DNA of 64,000 nucleotides, taken from Cytophagales bacterium (lineage in GTDB: Bacteria; Bacteroidota; Bacteroidia; Cytophagales; Spirosomataceae). The position numbers and the translations under genes were made by a program. The stretch is taken from contig JANSYO010000013.1 of the NCBI GenBank assembly GCA_024742395.1, positions 30,525 to 94,524 of the forward strand, given 5' to 3'. Positions 8,295 through 18,273 of the stretch are shown in pieces. The notes under the pieces were generated by a model. The model worked only from the letters and a program-made list of their open reading frames with translations, made no database searches and was not told the DNA's origin. How positions within the stretch are numbered: position 1 is the first letter of the stretch; each line of letters opens with the position of its first letter.

Positions 8295-11200
8295 ATGTCC
8301 ATATATAAAATTTACGGTTCGTCTGCCGGTTCTGGAAAAACCTTTACTCTAACAAAAACATTTCTGAGACTTCTGCTTCAAACAGATGAGTCTCACTATT
8401 TTAAGCATATTCTGGCTATAACTTTTACTAACGATGCGGCAGCAGAAATGAAGGAAAGGATTCTTCAAACCCTGAAAGAGCTTTCAGGTGAAGAAGAAAA
8501 ACTATCGGGCAAGTCGAAGGCAGTTTTAGAAGCTCTAAAACCCGAATTAAATGGCTTAGAGTACCGAGAAATTCGACAAAGAGCCACTGCAGCATTTGAT
8601 CGGATTTTAGAAGATTATTCTGACTTTAATGTAAAGACCATTGACAGCTTTGTTAATCAACTGGTGACTTCATTTTCATTAGATCTGGGCTTACCGTATA
8701 ACTACGAGGTCATTCTCGATAAGGAACCCATCCTTCTAAAAGCGGCCGAAAGAGTTTTCGACAAAATAGGAACTGATGGGCATGACCATATCTCTGAACT
8801 GGTTCAAAACTTTGCTGAAGAACAAGCAGATGAAGGAAAAAATTGGCAAAATTTATTACCTAATCTCGCCCAGTTTGCTTCTAATCCTTTTGATGATCAA
8901 TACTATAATCTAATTCAAAAAAATGAAGGTTTAGATTATGCCGACTATTTAAAAATTAAGAAACAGATAGATCAACACATCGCTATCATTAAGAATACCT
9001 ATCTGCAATTCGGGAAAAAGGGTAAGGCACTTTTAGAGGAAAATGGCTTATCCGTTGATGATTTCTCTTACGGAAAAGGTGGCTTTGCATCAATTTTCCT
9101 CAAACTGGAAGATCCAGAAAACGACATGTTAAATAAGGAGTGGGATCCCGGAAAAAGAATAATTGAGGCAATTGAAAAAGATGTTTGGTACACCAAAAAA
9201 ACTCCTGTATCAACGCAAAATGCAATAGACAAAATCAACGGTGATCTCAAATCATTCTATTTTGAAGTAATGGATTTTCTGGATACCGAAAAACCAAAGT
9301 ATATGCTTTGTAAAGAGGTCAGAAAAAATCTAGACAATCTGGCTCTGCTTGACGAAGTAAAATCTGAATTCTACAAGATTCTTCATGAAAATGATCAAGC
9401 CTATATAACGGACTTTAACAGAAGAATAAATAAGGTCATAGCCTCAGAACCCATTCCCTATATTTTTGAGCGTCTGGGCGAAAGGTACAACCATATACTC
9501 ATAGATGAATTTCAGGATACCTCTGATATTCAATACTATAATCTTCTACCCCTGATTGAAAACGCCCTTTCTAAGAATCAATTTAATATGCTGGTGGGTG
9601 ATCCCAAACAGTCTATTTATAGATGGCGAGGAGGTAAGGTAGAGTTGATGATTCACCTCCTAAATAAAAATACAGAGGCTCTGAAAGAGAACCCTCTCCT
9701 AAGCCTTCACCAGCATTTTACTGTAGACTTTACTTCAGACTTTTTGTCTAATGAGCATTTGGATAAAAACTATAGAAGTAAGAAAGAAATAATTGAGTTT
9801 AACAGAGACTTCTTTAAGCGAATTGCAGAAAGCAGTGACGAAAACATGGTAAAAAGTGCCTTTGAAAACGCTGCACAAGATACACATGCGGGCACTAAAG
9901 ATGGTGGGCATGTAGAGCTTTGTATTAATGAAAACGATAAAACCGATGACTTGGAATGGAACCAATCAAAAATTTTATCTACAATTACCGAAGTCTTAAG
10001 TCAAGGTTACGGCCTGGGGGATATTGCCATACTTTGCAGAAATAAAAAAAACGCAGCTGCACCTATAGCTGAATTTTTGATTTCTGAAGGTTATCCTGTT
10101 ATCTCGGCAGACTCACTTCTCTTAAAAAACAATCTTGGTGTTAACTTTCTCATCAGCCTGCTTATGGCTTATCAGGATGATGCCCGTTCTGATGAAGCCA
10201 TCTTGCTTTATCACAGATATAAAGGCCTGAAATTTCCTGATAAGCTTAATCAGACCAATATCTGGATGTTTCTTAAAACCCAGGACATTGATATTGATTT
10301 ACATATTCTTAGTGCCTTTGGCCTATTTCAACTCACTGAGTCAATGGCGAATAAGGTAGGACTATTTGAAGATGTTGCCGGCCTGCCCTACCTTTTCGCC
10401 TTGTTTGATCTGGTTCAGAACTACGTTAAAAATATGGGAAACAGCTTGGCAGATTTTCTTGATTATTGGCATCAATCCGGCAAAATGACCTCAGTAAGTA
10501 TTGCCAAGCCTGATGCCATTACTGTTTCTACCGTCCATAAATCCAAAGGACTGGAATATCCCATAGTCATTGTGCCATTTGCCAATTGGTCTGTTGTACC
10601 GCAGAACAACTCAAAAGCCTGGTATGATTTATCTCAATTTAAATACCCTGAGTTCAGTGTGGGCGATAAGCAAATTTGTGCCTCACCTATCACATTCAAA
10701 AAGGATTTGAAGCTAACGCCGGTTGCAGATCAATACCAACAGGAATTGGAATTCAGTAAGCTGGAAGCTCTGAATATTCTTTATGTTGCTTTTACAAGAC
10801 CTGTAGACAGGCTGTATATATTAAGTAAAAAGCCGGCAAGAGGGGAGTCAAATACAATTTACACCATTTTAACCTCGTTCCTTGGTCCTTACCAACTAGA
10901 TGATAATCAAGAATATACAAAAACTTTCTATCAAGGCTTAAACAATAAGTCGGTAAAGGAAAAAGTACTAGAACCTACTTACGCTTTGGAAACCATTCAT
11001 AGCAATGAGAATCTAGGCAAGCTAAGAATAAAATCAAGTGTAGATAAACTATTCAATGAGCAAAACCAACGTGATAAAGGTAACCTCATACACACGTTGT
11101 TTTCAGAAATTGTTATGGCCACAGATCTGGAACAGGCCTTGCGAAAACTTCAACTCGACGGACTCATCAACGAGACTGAAAAAGTAGAATTAAAAAAGGA

Positions 11201-11492
11201 TGCCGCCGAGTTGATGAATCATCCTGCTCTTCACCCACATTTTCATGGAGATATTCAAGTAGAAAATGAAAGAGATATTTTGGTTAAAAACGAAGACTTT
11301 AGCAGACCAGACCGTGTGGTCATCAAAAACAACTCTGTCACTATCATTGATTATAAAACAGGTCAAAAAAGAAAGGCTCACGAATATCAGATAAAACATT
11401 ATGGCGAATTGTACAGAAATATGGGCTATGATCAGGTAGAACTCCTGCTAGTCTATTTAAACCCTACAGAAGTGGTTCCTATTCGCTTTTGA
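8295..11492 (+). CDS. UvrD/RecB-family helicase-nuclease (AddA/RecB-like)
   Basis: A 1065-residue superfamily 1 helicase with a C-terminal nuclease. Motifs in order: Walker A SSAGSGKTFTL (about 9-19), motif Ia ITFTNDAAAEMKERI, Walker B LIDEFQDTSD (about 408), motif III VGDPKQSIYRWRGG, motif IV KNYRSKKEI, motif V VSTVHKSKGLEYPIVIVP, motif VI LYVAFTRPVDRLYI. The C-terminal PD-(D/E)XK nuclease is intact: GNLIHTLFSEI, then RPDRVV and IIDYKTGQ followed by a Gln/Tyr motif. The family processes double-strand DNA ends for RecA recombination, usually with an AddB or RecC partner; none is encoded next to it here. The CCA transferase gene starts one base after its stop. Confidence 0.9.
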   Translation: MSIYKIYGSSAGSGKTFTLTKTFLRLLLQTDESHYFKHILAITFTNDAAAEMKERILQTLKELSGEEEKLSGKSKAVLEALKPELNGLEYREIRQRATAAFDRILEDYSDFNVKTIDSFVNQLVTSFSLDLGLPYNYEVILDKEPILLKAAERVFDKIGTDGHDHISELVQNFAEEQADEGKNWQNLLPNLAQFASNPFDDQYYNLIQKNEGLDYADYLKIKKQIDQHIAIIKNTYLQFGKKGKALLEENGLSVDDFSYGKGGFASIFLKLEDPENDMLNKEWDPGKRIIEAIEKDVWYTKKTPVSTQNAIDKINGDLKSFYFEVMDFLDTEKPKYMLCKEVRKNLDNLALLDEVKSEFYKILHENDQAYITDFNRRINKVIASEPIPYIFERLGERYNHILIDEFQDTSDIQYYNLLPLIENALSKNQFNMLVGDPKQSIYRWRGGKVELMIHLLNKNTEALKENPLLSLHQHFTVDFTSDFLSNEHLDKNYRSKKEIIEFNRDFFKRIAESSDENMVKSAFENAAQDTHAGTKDGGHVELCINENDKTDDLEWNQSKILSTITEVLSQGYGLGDIAILCRNKKNAAAPIAEFLISEGYPVISADSLLLKNNLGVNFLISLLMAYQDDARSDEAILLYHRYKGLKFPDKLNQTNIWMFLKTQDIDIDLHILSAFGLFQLTESMANKVGLFEDVAGLPYLFALFDLVQNYVKNMGNSLADFLDYWHQSGKMTSVSIAKPDAITVSTVHKSKGLEYPIVIVPFANWSVVPQNNSKAWYDLSQFKYPEFSVGDKQICASPITFKKDLKLTPVADQYQQELEFSKLEALNILYVAFTRPVDRLYILSKKPARGESNTIYTILTSFLGPYQLDDNQEYTKTFYQGLNNKSVKEKVLEPTYALETIHSNENLGKLRIKSSVDKLFNEQNQRDKGNLIHTLFSEIVMATDLEQALRKLQLDGLINETEKVELKKDAAELMNHPALHPHFHGDIQVENERDILVKNEDFSRPDRVVIKNNSVTIIDYKTGQKRKAHEYQIKHYGELYRNMGYDQVELLLVYLNPTEVVPIRF

Positions 11493-11493
11493 A

Positions 11494-12981
11494 ATGCTTA
11501 CTTTTGCAGCACGAACCGAACAGATAAGCTGCTTGAATTTTAAACAACACCTATCAGAGCTACCCATTTTTACTACTATCGGAGAAGCTGCCGATGATCT
11601 AAATGTAGAAGCTTACGTCATAGGCGGATACGTCAGAGACCTCATTCTTAACAGATCTAACAAAGACATCGATGTGGTTTGTGTAGGTAGCGGAATTGAG
11701 CTGGCTGAAAAAGTAGCGGAAAATTTAGGTGCTACCCGTGTAAATGTTTTCAAAAATTTCGGTACTGCCCAAATACCTCACCCTGAGCTTGACCTTGAGT
11801 TTGTAGGAGCCAGAAAAGAATCTTACCGCTCAGACTCCCGTAAACCCATTGTGGAAGATGGTACGCTTCAAGACGATCAAAACAGGCGGGATTTTACTAT
11901 CAATGCTATGGGACTTTGCCTGAATAAAAATCGTTTTGGCGAACTCATGGATCCTTTTGAAGGACAAAAGGATCTTGAAAGAAAAATCATTAAAACACCC
12001 CTTGAACCCGGCATTACCTTCTCTGATGATCCTTTGAGGATGATGAGAGCTATTCGTTTTGCTACGCAATTAAAATTTGATATTGATGGCGAAACATTTG
12101 CCGCAATTTGTTCAATGAAAGATCGCATCAGTATTGTCTCTCAGGAGAGAATATCTGACGAATTAAATAAAATCATTCTGGCTGATACACCTTCTTATGG
12201 TTTTAAATTACTAGATCAAACAGGGCTATTACCAATTATTTTTCCGGAGTTTGTAGACTTAAAAGGGATAGAATACAAAGATGGAAAAGGGCATAAAGAT
12301 AATTTTTATCATACCCTTCAAGTACTCGATAATATTACTCAAACTACCGATGACCTTTGGGTACGGTGGGCGGCTATATTGCATGATATTGCTAAACCCG
12401 CTACAAAAAGATTCAATAAAAAAGCAGGCTGGACCTTCCATGGCCATGAAGAATTAGGAAGCCGATGGGTCAAAGGCATTTTCAGAAGAATGAAGCTTCC
12501 TTTGGATCAAAAAATGAGATCAGTGACAAATCTGGTTCGTTTGCATTTAAGACCCATTGCTCTTGCCAAAGAAGGCGTTACAGACTCCGCACTGCGGAGA
12601 CTTTTAGTAGAGGCAGGTGATGACATCGAGAATTTGATGAAGCTTTGCCGAGCTGATATCACTTCAAAAGACCGCTCTAAAGTCAATAAGTATTTAAAGA
12701 ACTTTGACAAAGTAGAAGAACTTCTTATTGAACTGGAAGAAAAAGACCATCTACGTAATTTTCAACCGGTGATTACCGGTGAAATTATTATGGCCATGTT
12801 TGATTTACCTCCATCTAAGGAAGTTGGAACTTTAAAAGCGGCTATTCGGGAAGCTGTCATTGACGGGCAAGTACCCAACGAGCTTAAAGAAGGCTACGAT
12901 TTTGTAAAAAAAGAAGGAGAGATAATGGGCTTTCAGGTGGTCAAGCCTTTTGAAGAGGTTATCACAACTTCATTAAATTAA
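11494..12981 (+). CDS. cca: CCA-adding tRNA nucleotidyltransferase with HD domain
   Basis: Adds or repairs the 3' CCA end of tRNAs. The 495-residue protein has the class II nucleotidyltransferase head (GGYVRDLILNRSNKDIDVV; the Asp pair of DID binds the metal), the RRDFTINAM template region, the RNA-binding segment DDPLRMMRAIRFATQL, and a C-terminal HD domain (ILHDIAKPATKRF, FHGHEELGSRWV) found in many bacterial CCA enzymes. It starts one base after the helicase gene and is probably cotranscribed with it. The last 20 bp overlap the convergent DUF2851 gene. Confidence 0.93.
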   Translation: MLTFAARTEQISCLNFKQHLSELPIFTTIGEAADDLNVEAYVIGGYVRDLILNRSNKDIDVVCVGSGIELAEKVAENLGATRVNVFKNFGTAQIPHPELDLEFVGARKESYRSDSRKPIVEDGTLQDDQNRRDFTINAMGLCLNKNRFGELMDPFEGQKDLERKIIKTPLEPGITFSDDPLRMMRAIRFATQLKFDIDGETFAAICSMKDRISIVSQERISDELNKIILADTPSYGFKLLDQTGLLPIIFPEFVDLKGIEYKDGKGHKDNFYHTLQVLDNITQTTDDLWVRWAAILHDIAKPATKRFNKKAGWTFHGHEELGSRWVKGIFRRMKLPLDQKMRSVTNLVRLHLRPIALAKEGVTDSALRRLLVEAGDDIENLMKLCRADITSKDRSKVNKYLKNFDKVEELLIELEEKDHLRNFQPVITGEIIMAMFDLPPSKEVGTLKAAIREAVIDGQVPNELKEGYDFVKKEGEIMGFQVVKPFEEVITTSLN

Positions 12982-14236
12982 CCCCTACTCCACAAGACAG
13001 GCACTGGCGTTTTGTACAGAATTCGTTGTAAAGCTCTATACTTCCCTGACTGTCAGACATTGTTTTAATTTCTAAATCCAAAGATTCCCAAAGACGGGTT
13101 ATTCGGTTTCGTTCTGCCGGTATTGCTTCTAAAAACGAAATTGCCCTATCTGTTTTGCTCTGTTCATCGGTATAGCTACCATAGGCAATTAGTACCGGAA
13201 CTACCGTATTGATAATTAAATTGTGAATCGAAGATTTCCCAAGTCCATTTTGAGGTCTAGCACTCTTTTTTCCAAAATGGTAGTGTTCTCGCCAATAAAC
13301 AGACAAAGCTGATTTAAAATAGGCTTCTATTTCTTTAAAATTAGCAGTCTCAGTAAATACATCAAAAAAACTTTTTTGCCTCGATATTAATGCAGCAATT
13401 TCGGCCAATCGTACGGTTGGAAAATTTGCAGGTCTTGTTCTCAAAAATTTCCATTCCGAGATATTGAGCTCCCTTTCTTCTAAGCCATGTTTAGCTCTTA
13501 AGAAAGTATATTCCTTCTTTAATTTCAAAGCATATTCATCGTCCTCATCATTTAAGAAACCTGCCACACCATAAAGCAAGGCCTGTGTTTGTATCTCTGA
13601 AGAGCTATATTTCCTAAGAAGTTTGAGTGGAATATTTTCAGCCAAATGCACAAAAGCATGATTGTTTAGCTTAAAGCCAAAATTCCCTAAAAGTACCTGA
13701 TAAACAGTCTCTTCCCAATCTCCCAGATTACTGGCTAATCTTTTTAAAACTACTTTAGCCTTTCTTTGTAGACGCTGCATTAATGCTTTATCTAACATGC
13801 TCATTTTAATGATATCATCTACCTTATGAAAATCTGAAGAACAAGGAACTGTAGCCGGAGAAAGCACCAGACTTTTGTATTTATCAATGATATTTTGGTT
13901 GGTTAGTGCGGCTAGCTCTAAGGTAGGCAATGCTTTACCGTCTTTGCCTGTTATTTCCTTATCATGCTGCCAGACTACATGCAGAATTACATTATCATAG
14001 GCAGAATCTTGTTGATGATTGTGCCGAAGCCAATCTGAGGATTTCAGATGAATCTCCACACTTCCTACCCATTCTAAGAGGTCAATTTTGACACGGGCTT
14101 CTTTAAAATCCGGACCAGAATCCCTGTTTAAAATACCTTGTTTCAGAATGGATATTTCTGTGTTAGAAGTGGTTTTTAAAGCAGATTTATCAAACTGTTG
14201 GTATTGCCAGATGTAGTGCAAAAACTCCTCTTTCAT
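12962..14236 (-). CDS. DUF2851 family protein
   Basis: A 424-residue protein recognised as DUF2851 by its N-terminal block (EEFLHYIWQYQQFD, LNRDSGPDFKEARVKI, GSVEIHLKSSDWLRHNH) and its Cys-containing C terminus (FCTKRQCLSCGVGVNL), where three cysteines could bind metal. No signal peptide, so probably cytoplasmic. The family is common in Bacteroidota and its function is not established; the GSVEIH...DW pattern has been likened to nuclease folds, but that is only a suggestion. It overlaps the 3' end of cca by 20 bp and lies downstream of pyrF on the same strand. Confidence 0.85.
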   Translation of the reverse strand: MKEEFLHYIWQYQQFDKSALKTTSNTEISILKQGILNRDSGPDFKEARVKIDLLEWVGSVEIHLKSSDWLRHNHQQDSAYDNVILHVVWQHDKEITGKDGKALPTLELAALTNQNIIDKYKSLVLSPATVPCSSDFHKVDDIIKMSMLDKALMQRLQRKAKVVLKRLASNLGDWEETVYQVLLGNFGFKLNNHAFVHLAENIPLKLLRKYSSSEIQTQALLYGVAGFLNDEDDEYALKLKKEYTFLRAKHGLEERELNISEWKFLRTRPANFPTVRLAEIAALISRQKSFFDVFTETANFKEIEAYFKSALSVYWREHYHFGKKSARPQNGLGKSSIHNLIINTVVPVLIAYGSYTDEQSKTDRAISFLEAIPAERNRITRLWESLDLEIKTMSDSQGSIELYNEFCTKRQCLSCGVGVNLMKL

Positions 14237-14310
14237 TGCTGTGCGAATATCTAAATCTCAAATAATTGAGTTAAAGATAATAAAACACTGGAATTCCTTC
14301 CTTTTGGGTA

Positions 14311-15135
14311 TTAAAGATACTGAGAGAGAAGGTCAGCCATTTGAGACTGGAGTTTCCTGGCCTCCTGAGCAGCTACTTCAGCAAAATCTTCTTTATCTGA
14401 TGCATAGATTATTCCTCTTGAAGAATTTACCAGAAGTCCACACATAGAGTTCATTCCGTTTTTCGCTACCTCTTCCAGGCTTCCACCTTGTGCCCCTACC
14501 CCAGGAACCAGCAGAAAGTGATCCGGAATAATCTTTCTGATCTCTTTCAATGCCTCAGCCTTAGTGGCTCCTACCACATACATTAGCCTGTCTGCATTGC
14601 CCCATTCAGCTGACTTCTTCAATACCTTTTCATAGAGTTTCTCTTCTCCTATCTGAATTTGCTGAAAATCTGCAGAACCACCATTAGAGGTTAGGGCCAA
14701 AAGTATAACCCACTTATTGTCAAATTCTAGAAAAGGACTTACTGAATCTACTCCCATATAAGGAGCTACAGTAATAGAATCAAAAGACATTCCTGAAGCT
14801 TCTTTATCAAAAAAAGCTCGAGCATATAATTTTGACGTATTTCCTATATCTCCTCTTTTTGCATCTGCAATGGAAAAACAATGCTCGGGTATTATCTCTA
14901 AGGTTTTTTGAAGGCTTAACCAACCTTTTGGACCCATAGCCTCGTAAAAGGCAATATTGGGTTTGAAGGAGACAGCATATGGGCTGGTAGCTTCAATAAT
15001 TTGCTTATTGAACTCAAAAACAGGGTCATCCAAATGCAGTAGGTGTTTTGGAATTTTTTTTATGTCAGTATCTAAACCCACACATAAAAAGGATTGTTTT
15101 TTCTTTATTTGCTCAAAAAGCTCCTGTCTGGTCAT
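14311..15135 (-). CDS. pyrF: Orotidine 5'-phosphate decarboxylase, long (type 2) form
   Basis: Last step of de novo UMP synthesis: decarboxylates OMP. The 274-residue TIM barrel shows the substrate-binding GLDTD near residue 20, KPNIAFYE, and the catalytic [13 protein letters not shown] with Lys93. Length and the [10 protein letters not shown] form match the bacterial subfamily 2 enzyme. The ATG at 15135 ([10 protein letters not shown]) is chosen; a longer frame begins at 15234 but its first 33 residues do not look like the family. Other pyr genes are not in the window. Confidence 0.93.
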   Translation of the reverse strand: MTRQELFEQIKKKQSFLCVGLDTDIKKIPKHLLHLDDPVFEFNKQIIEATSPYAVSFKPNIAFYEAMGPKGWLSLQKTLEIIPEHCFSIADAKRGDIGNTSKLYARAFFDKEASGMSFDSITVAPYMGVDSVSPFLEFDNKWVILLALTSNGGSADFQQIQIGEEKLYEKVLKKSAEWGNADRLMYVVGATKAEALKEIRKIIPDHFLLVPGVGAQGGSLEEVAKNGMNSMCGLLVNSSRGIIYASDKEDFAEVAAQEARKLQSQMADLLSQYL

Positions 15136-15207
15136 GAAATTCAAATTTGATTGCAATTTAGGATGAAATAGGTGTCTTTGCCATTTTTCTAGTCCTGAAA
15201 TACTAGC

Positions 15208-15215
15208 TATTTTTG
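15208..15215 (+). promoter_or_regulatory. Bacteroidota -7 box (TATTTTTG) before rfbC
   Basis: Exact TAnnTTTG match 28 bases before the rfbC start. Upstream at 19 bases is TTT instead of TTTG, so the -33 element is weak. Confidence 0.5.
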
Positions 15216-15243
15216 TGGCCGATTTAAACCCCAAATTACCTGA

Positions 15244-15774
15244 ATGGAATTTCGTAAAACCAGTATTGAAGGCTTAATAGAAATTAAACCTCGTATTTTT
15301 AAAGATTCTCGAGGCTATTTTTTTGAGTCATACCAGCAGAAACTTTTTCAGGAAAACGGGATCAGTGAAATCTTTGTTCAGGATAATCAATCCTACTCTA
15401 CCAAAGGAGTATTGCGTGGACTTCACCTTCAAAAAGAGCCTTTTGCCCAAGGGAAGCTCGTTAGAGTGGTCATGGGCAAAGTACTAGATGTGGCTGTAGA
15501 TGTGAGACCAGGTTCTCCAACTTTTGGCCAATATGAGTCTGTTATTCTGGATGCCGAACAAAACAATATGTTTTACGTACCTCCCGGGTTTTTACACGGA
15601 TTTGCGGCTCTGGAAGACACCATATTTTCTTACAAGTGTACGAACACTTATCATAAGGAGTCTGAGCTTGGCATAAGATGGAATGACCCCGATATCAATA
15701 TCGACTGGGGACTTGAGCATCCTTTGGTTTCAGAAAAAGATCAGGAGCTTCCTTTTCTGAAAGAGGTGTTTTAA
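15244..15774 (+). CDS. rfbC: dTDP-4-dehydrorhamnose 3,5-epimerase
   Basis: Cupin-fold enzyme of dTDP-L-rhamnose synthesis (RmlC/RfbC), making the 3,5-epimer of dTDP-4-keto-6-deoxyglucose. The 176 residues include RGYFFESY, the substrate-contacting GVLRGLHLQ with catalytic His61, [13 protein letters not shown] and the Tyr-containing [12 protein letters not shown], all at family positions and family length. The other rhamnose genes (rmlA, B, D) are not nearby, so it stands alone between pyrF and the rlmB-like gene. Its stop overlaps the convergent methyltransferase gene by 4 bp. Confidence 0.95.
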   Translation: MEFRKTSIEGLIEIKPRIFKDSRGYFFESYQQKLFQENGISEIFVQDNQSYSTKGVLRGLHLQKEPFAQGKLVRVVMGKVLDVAVDVRPGSPTFGQYESVILDAEQNNMFYVPPGFLHGFAALEDTIFSYKCTNTYHKESELGIRWNDPDINIDWGLEHPLVSEKDQELPFLKEVF

Positions 15775-16583
15775 TCAACTGAAACTCCTTGTCTTACCAC
15801 TTCAAAAAGCATAATTCCGGCAGCAACAGAGACATTTAAAGAGCCTATTTTGCCTAACATGGGTATCTTACCCAGTACGTCGCATTTTCTAATGAGACTA
15901 TCTGAGATACCATCTTCCTCAGAACCCATCACTATCGCAATAGGGCCTGATAAATCATGACTGGAATAAATGTCAGAGGTTTTCTCTGTACAACCAATTA
16001 CCTTAAAACCACTATTTTGGAGATATTCTACGGTTTTAGTCAAATCGTTTTCTTTGCAAACCGGTATGTAACTTAAGGCTCCGGAAGAGGTTTTCATAGC
16101 ATCAGAGTTTACCTGAGCCGCTCCTCTCTTAGGAATTACTATGGCATCTGCACCACTCGCCTCGGCCGTACGGGCTATGGCTCCGAAATTTCGTACATCG
16201 GTAATCCGATCCAGAATAAGTACTATAGGTGTTTTACCTTTCTCAAAGGCTTCCTGAACTACATTGCTTAAATCAGCATAGTGAATGGCTGAAACAAAAG
16301 CTATAACACCTTGATGGTTTTTACCCGTAATTCTATTTAGCTTTTCGGTAGGAACAAACTGCACAATTACTCCCCTTTGACGAGCCAGCTTTTCTACCTC
16401 CTCATGAGAAAAGTCCTTTTGCACCATCACTTTTTCAACCTCCTTCTCTGACCTCAGAAGCTCTATCACCGACTGTACACCAAAGACAAAATCATCCGGA
16501 TTTTGTGTGGGTGCCGGCTTATGAAATTTCCTTTTTGATCCTTGTTTAGAATCTCTTATTCCAAAACGCTTCCTGTTCTCCAT
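15771..16583 (-). CDS. rlmB: TrmH-family RNA 2'-O-methyltransferase (RlmB-like)
   Basis: SpoU/TrmH knotted methyltransferase that methylates a ribose 2'-OH; RlmB acts on G2251 of 23S rRNA. After a basic N-terminal tail (KQGSKRKFHK) comes the substrate-binding domain (FVFGVQSVIELL, NHQGVIAFVS) and the catalytic domain with motif 1 DRITDVRNFGAIARTAE, motif 2 AIVMGSEEDGIS and motif 3 IPMLGKIGSLNVSVAAGI, which form the knot. ATG 16583 is preferred over TTG 16604. The start lies 28 bp inside the end of the GWxTD gene, so the two are probably translationally coupled. The exact target nucleotide is inferred. Confidence 0.88.
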   Translation of the reverse strand: MENRKRFGIRDSKQGSKRKFHKPAPTQNPDDFVFGVQSVIELLRSEKEVEKVMVQKDFSHEEVEKLARQRGVIVQFVPTEKLNRITGKNHQGVIAFVSAIHYADLSNVVQEAFEKGKTPIVLILDRITDVRNFGAIARTAEASGADAIVIPKRGAAQVNSDAMKTSSGALSYIPVCKENDLTKTVEYLQNSGFKVIGCTEKTSDIYSSHDLSGPIAIVMGSEEDGISDSLIRKCDVLGKIPMLGKIGSLNVSVAAGIMLFEVVRQGVSVD

Positions 16584-17842
16584 GCTTCTACAAACGGGTA
16601 CCAATAGGCTCCATACTCGGGATACCGAACAAGCTCATAATGGTCTTCGCTAAATTGATTTGGTTTTCTATAAAATGTAAATATGATTTCCGAAAAATTG
16701 GCACTTTGTGAATACAGCCACACTTCTCTTAATCCGTTTCTTTGAATTCTCGACGGCGGACCCAAAACAAGGTAAATCATCCCTTTGTCCGTTTTCCAGC
16801 CCTCCTTATATGTTGTAAAAAGTTCATTAGACTTTTCTACTCTTCTGAAGTAAGTCTTTATTATTCGTTTAGCCACTGCTTGGTTTCCGGAGGTCATCGT
16901 TAAGAAATACAGGTCTAATGCTTTCTTGAAGTCCTTTGTTTCCTGAAGTTTATTAATCTCATCATTGGTACTCATATAAACTAAAGGTTGAGTTAGGCCT
17001 TCAGCCTTTGTTAATCTTGGGTAGTGCTCATTTACCACCAGAAAACCGTAACCATTTTCAAGATTATTCTCATTATCAAACAAGATATAGCTTCCTTCTT
17101 TATCAAAAATTAGTTCCTGACCAGATTTAATTGCTATAGTTTCCTGTTCTACATAATTCACCAGTTCATTCCTCTTACTGGTACTCATAGGAGATAAGGC
17201 TGCAGGAGAGGTAGAAGAATATCTCTTGATTACCAAATTATGAGAGAAACCATCCATTGATTTAAAGACCGTCTTTTGACCTACTCTTACAAAAGATTCA
17301 AAACTTGGTTTATCTGATCCTGAAATATACATTCCAAAACGTCTGTTTGGTCTTGAACCACTGAAATCAATATAGGTTTCATTGGTAAACTTTCTGGATG
17401 CAGAGAGGTCAATGAACTCAAGAGCCAAAACTGCCTCATTGTGATCGCGTAAACGAGGAATATTGAATTGCAGATAAAGCAAATTGTCTGAAAGACTATT
17501 TTTCCCTTCGCCCATATTAACCTTTCCAGACTCAAGCTTTTCCTTTATTCCGGTAGGTGTTTGTAGTATCCAGCTGGCCTTTATTCTTTTAGCAATGTCC
17601 TGAATATCATTAATATCATTTCTTTTGAGATTCTCTACTTTCGCCTCAAGGAAAACAACTACTTCCAGAGAATCTTTTAAAATATATTCTGTTTTAATAG
17701 AAGAGAAGTAAGGTCCTTCCTCCTTTTGATTTTCTTTTCTATCACCTGTAGACCCAGCACCAACTACGGTTTTGTTCTGAACTTTACAGCTGGTAGCCAG
17801 AAAAAATAAGACTAAAATGTGTAGTACGCTTTTTTGCATCAT
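16556..17842 (-). CDS. GWxTD-domain lipoprotein
   Basis: A 428-residue predicted lipoprotein: a signal peptide with lipobox ATSC (Cys near residue 19) after MMQKSVLHILVLFFL, a beta-rich middle region, and a C-terminal GWxTD domain of about 100 residues containing YKEGWKTDKGMIYLVLGPP and REVWLY. The GWxTD family is widespread in Bacteroidota and related phyla and has no settled function. It overlaps the downstream rlmB-like gene. A TATATTTG box lies just 11 bases before the ATG, implying a very short leader. Confidence 0.85.
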   Translation of the reverse strand: MMQKSVLHILVLFFLATSCKVQNKTVVGAGSTGDRKENQKEEGPYFSSIKTEYILKDSLEVVVFLEAKVENLKRNDINDIQDIAKRIKASWILQTPTGIKEKLESGKVNMGEGKNSLSDNLLYLQFNIPRLRDHNEAVLALEFIDLSASRKFTNETYIDFSGSRPNRRFGMYISGSDKPSFESFVRVGQKTVFKSMDGFSHNLVIKRYSSTSPAALSPMSTSKRNELVNYVEQETIAIKSGQELIFDKEGSYILFDNENNLENGYGFLVVNEHYPRLTKAEGLTQPLVYMSTNDEINKLQETKDFKKALDLYFLTMTSGNQAVAKRIIKTYFRRVEKSNELFTTYKEGWKTDKGMIYLVLGPPSRIQRNGLREVWLYSQSANFSEIIFTFYRKPNQFSEDHYELVRYPEYGAYWYPFVEAWRTGSVLE

Positions 17843-17852
17843 AAATTGAACC

Positions 17853-17860
17853 CAAATATA
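17853..17860 (-). promoter_or_regulatory. Bacteroidota -7 box (TATATTTG) before the GWxTD gene
   Basis: Exact TAnnTTTG on the minus strand, 10 bases from the ATG at 17842. No matching -33 TTTG at about 19 bases, so the call is tentative. Confidence 0.35.
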
Positions 17861-17901
17861 GGTATTAACGAAAAATCATCGCGTCAGGTGCCCTTTATTT
17901 T

Positions 17902-18273
17902 ATGAGAGATATAAATTCTAGAGAAGATGTAGAAAATTTAGTTAACCGATTCTACGAATATGTGCATGCCGACCCCAAAATGGCACCGGTTTTTGTCATG
18001 CCTAAAGAGCAATTCGAACGGCATTTAGAACGGACTTATAACTTCTGGGATAATTGGCTTTTTCAAACCGGAAATTACCACGGTGGTCTCATGTGGGCTC
18101 ATATTGAAAAAAATATGCAGTCCCCAATAACCACTGAACTATTTGAAAGATGGCTGGCTCATTGGTTTAGAACCACCGATGAGTTGTTTAAAGGAGATAA
18201 GGCAGAATTTGTAAAATCCAAAGCGTTAGAGTTAGGTCAAATGATGAATGCCCGCCTAAACAGGCTTAGTTGA
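17902..18273 (+). CDS. Truncated hemoglobin, group III type
   Basis: A 123-residue all-helical protein with the pattern of group III 2-on-2 globins: DINSREDVENLVNRFYEYV at the N terminus, FWDNWLFQTGNYHGG in the middle, and AHIEKNM followed by ERWLAHWFRTTDELFKGDKA, where helix F/G residues hold heme. The expected proximal His is in the AHIEKN or AHWF segment; I cannot tell which without alignment. Likely cytoplasmic oxygen or NO chemistry. The gene is divergent from the GWxTD gene with 59 bp between, and ends 8 bp inside the convergent metX. Confidence 0.85.
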   Translation: MRDINSREDVENLVNRFYEYVHADPKMAPVFVMPKEQFERHLERTYNFWDNWLFQTGNYHGGLMWAHIEKNMQSPITTELFERWLAHWFRTTDELFKGDKAEFVKSKALELGQMMNARLNRLS

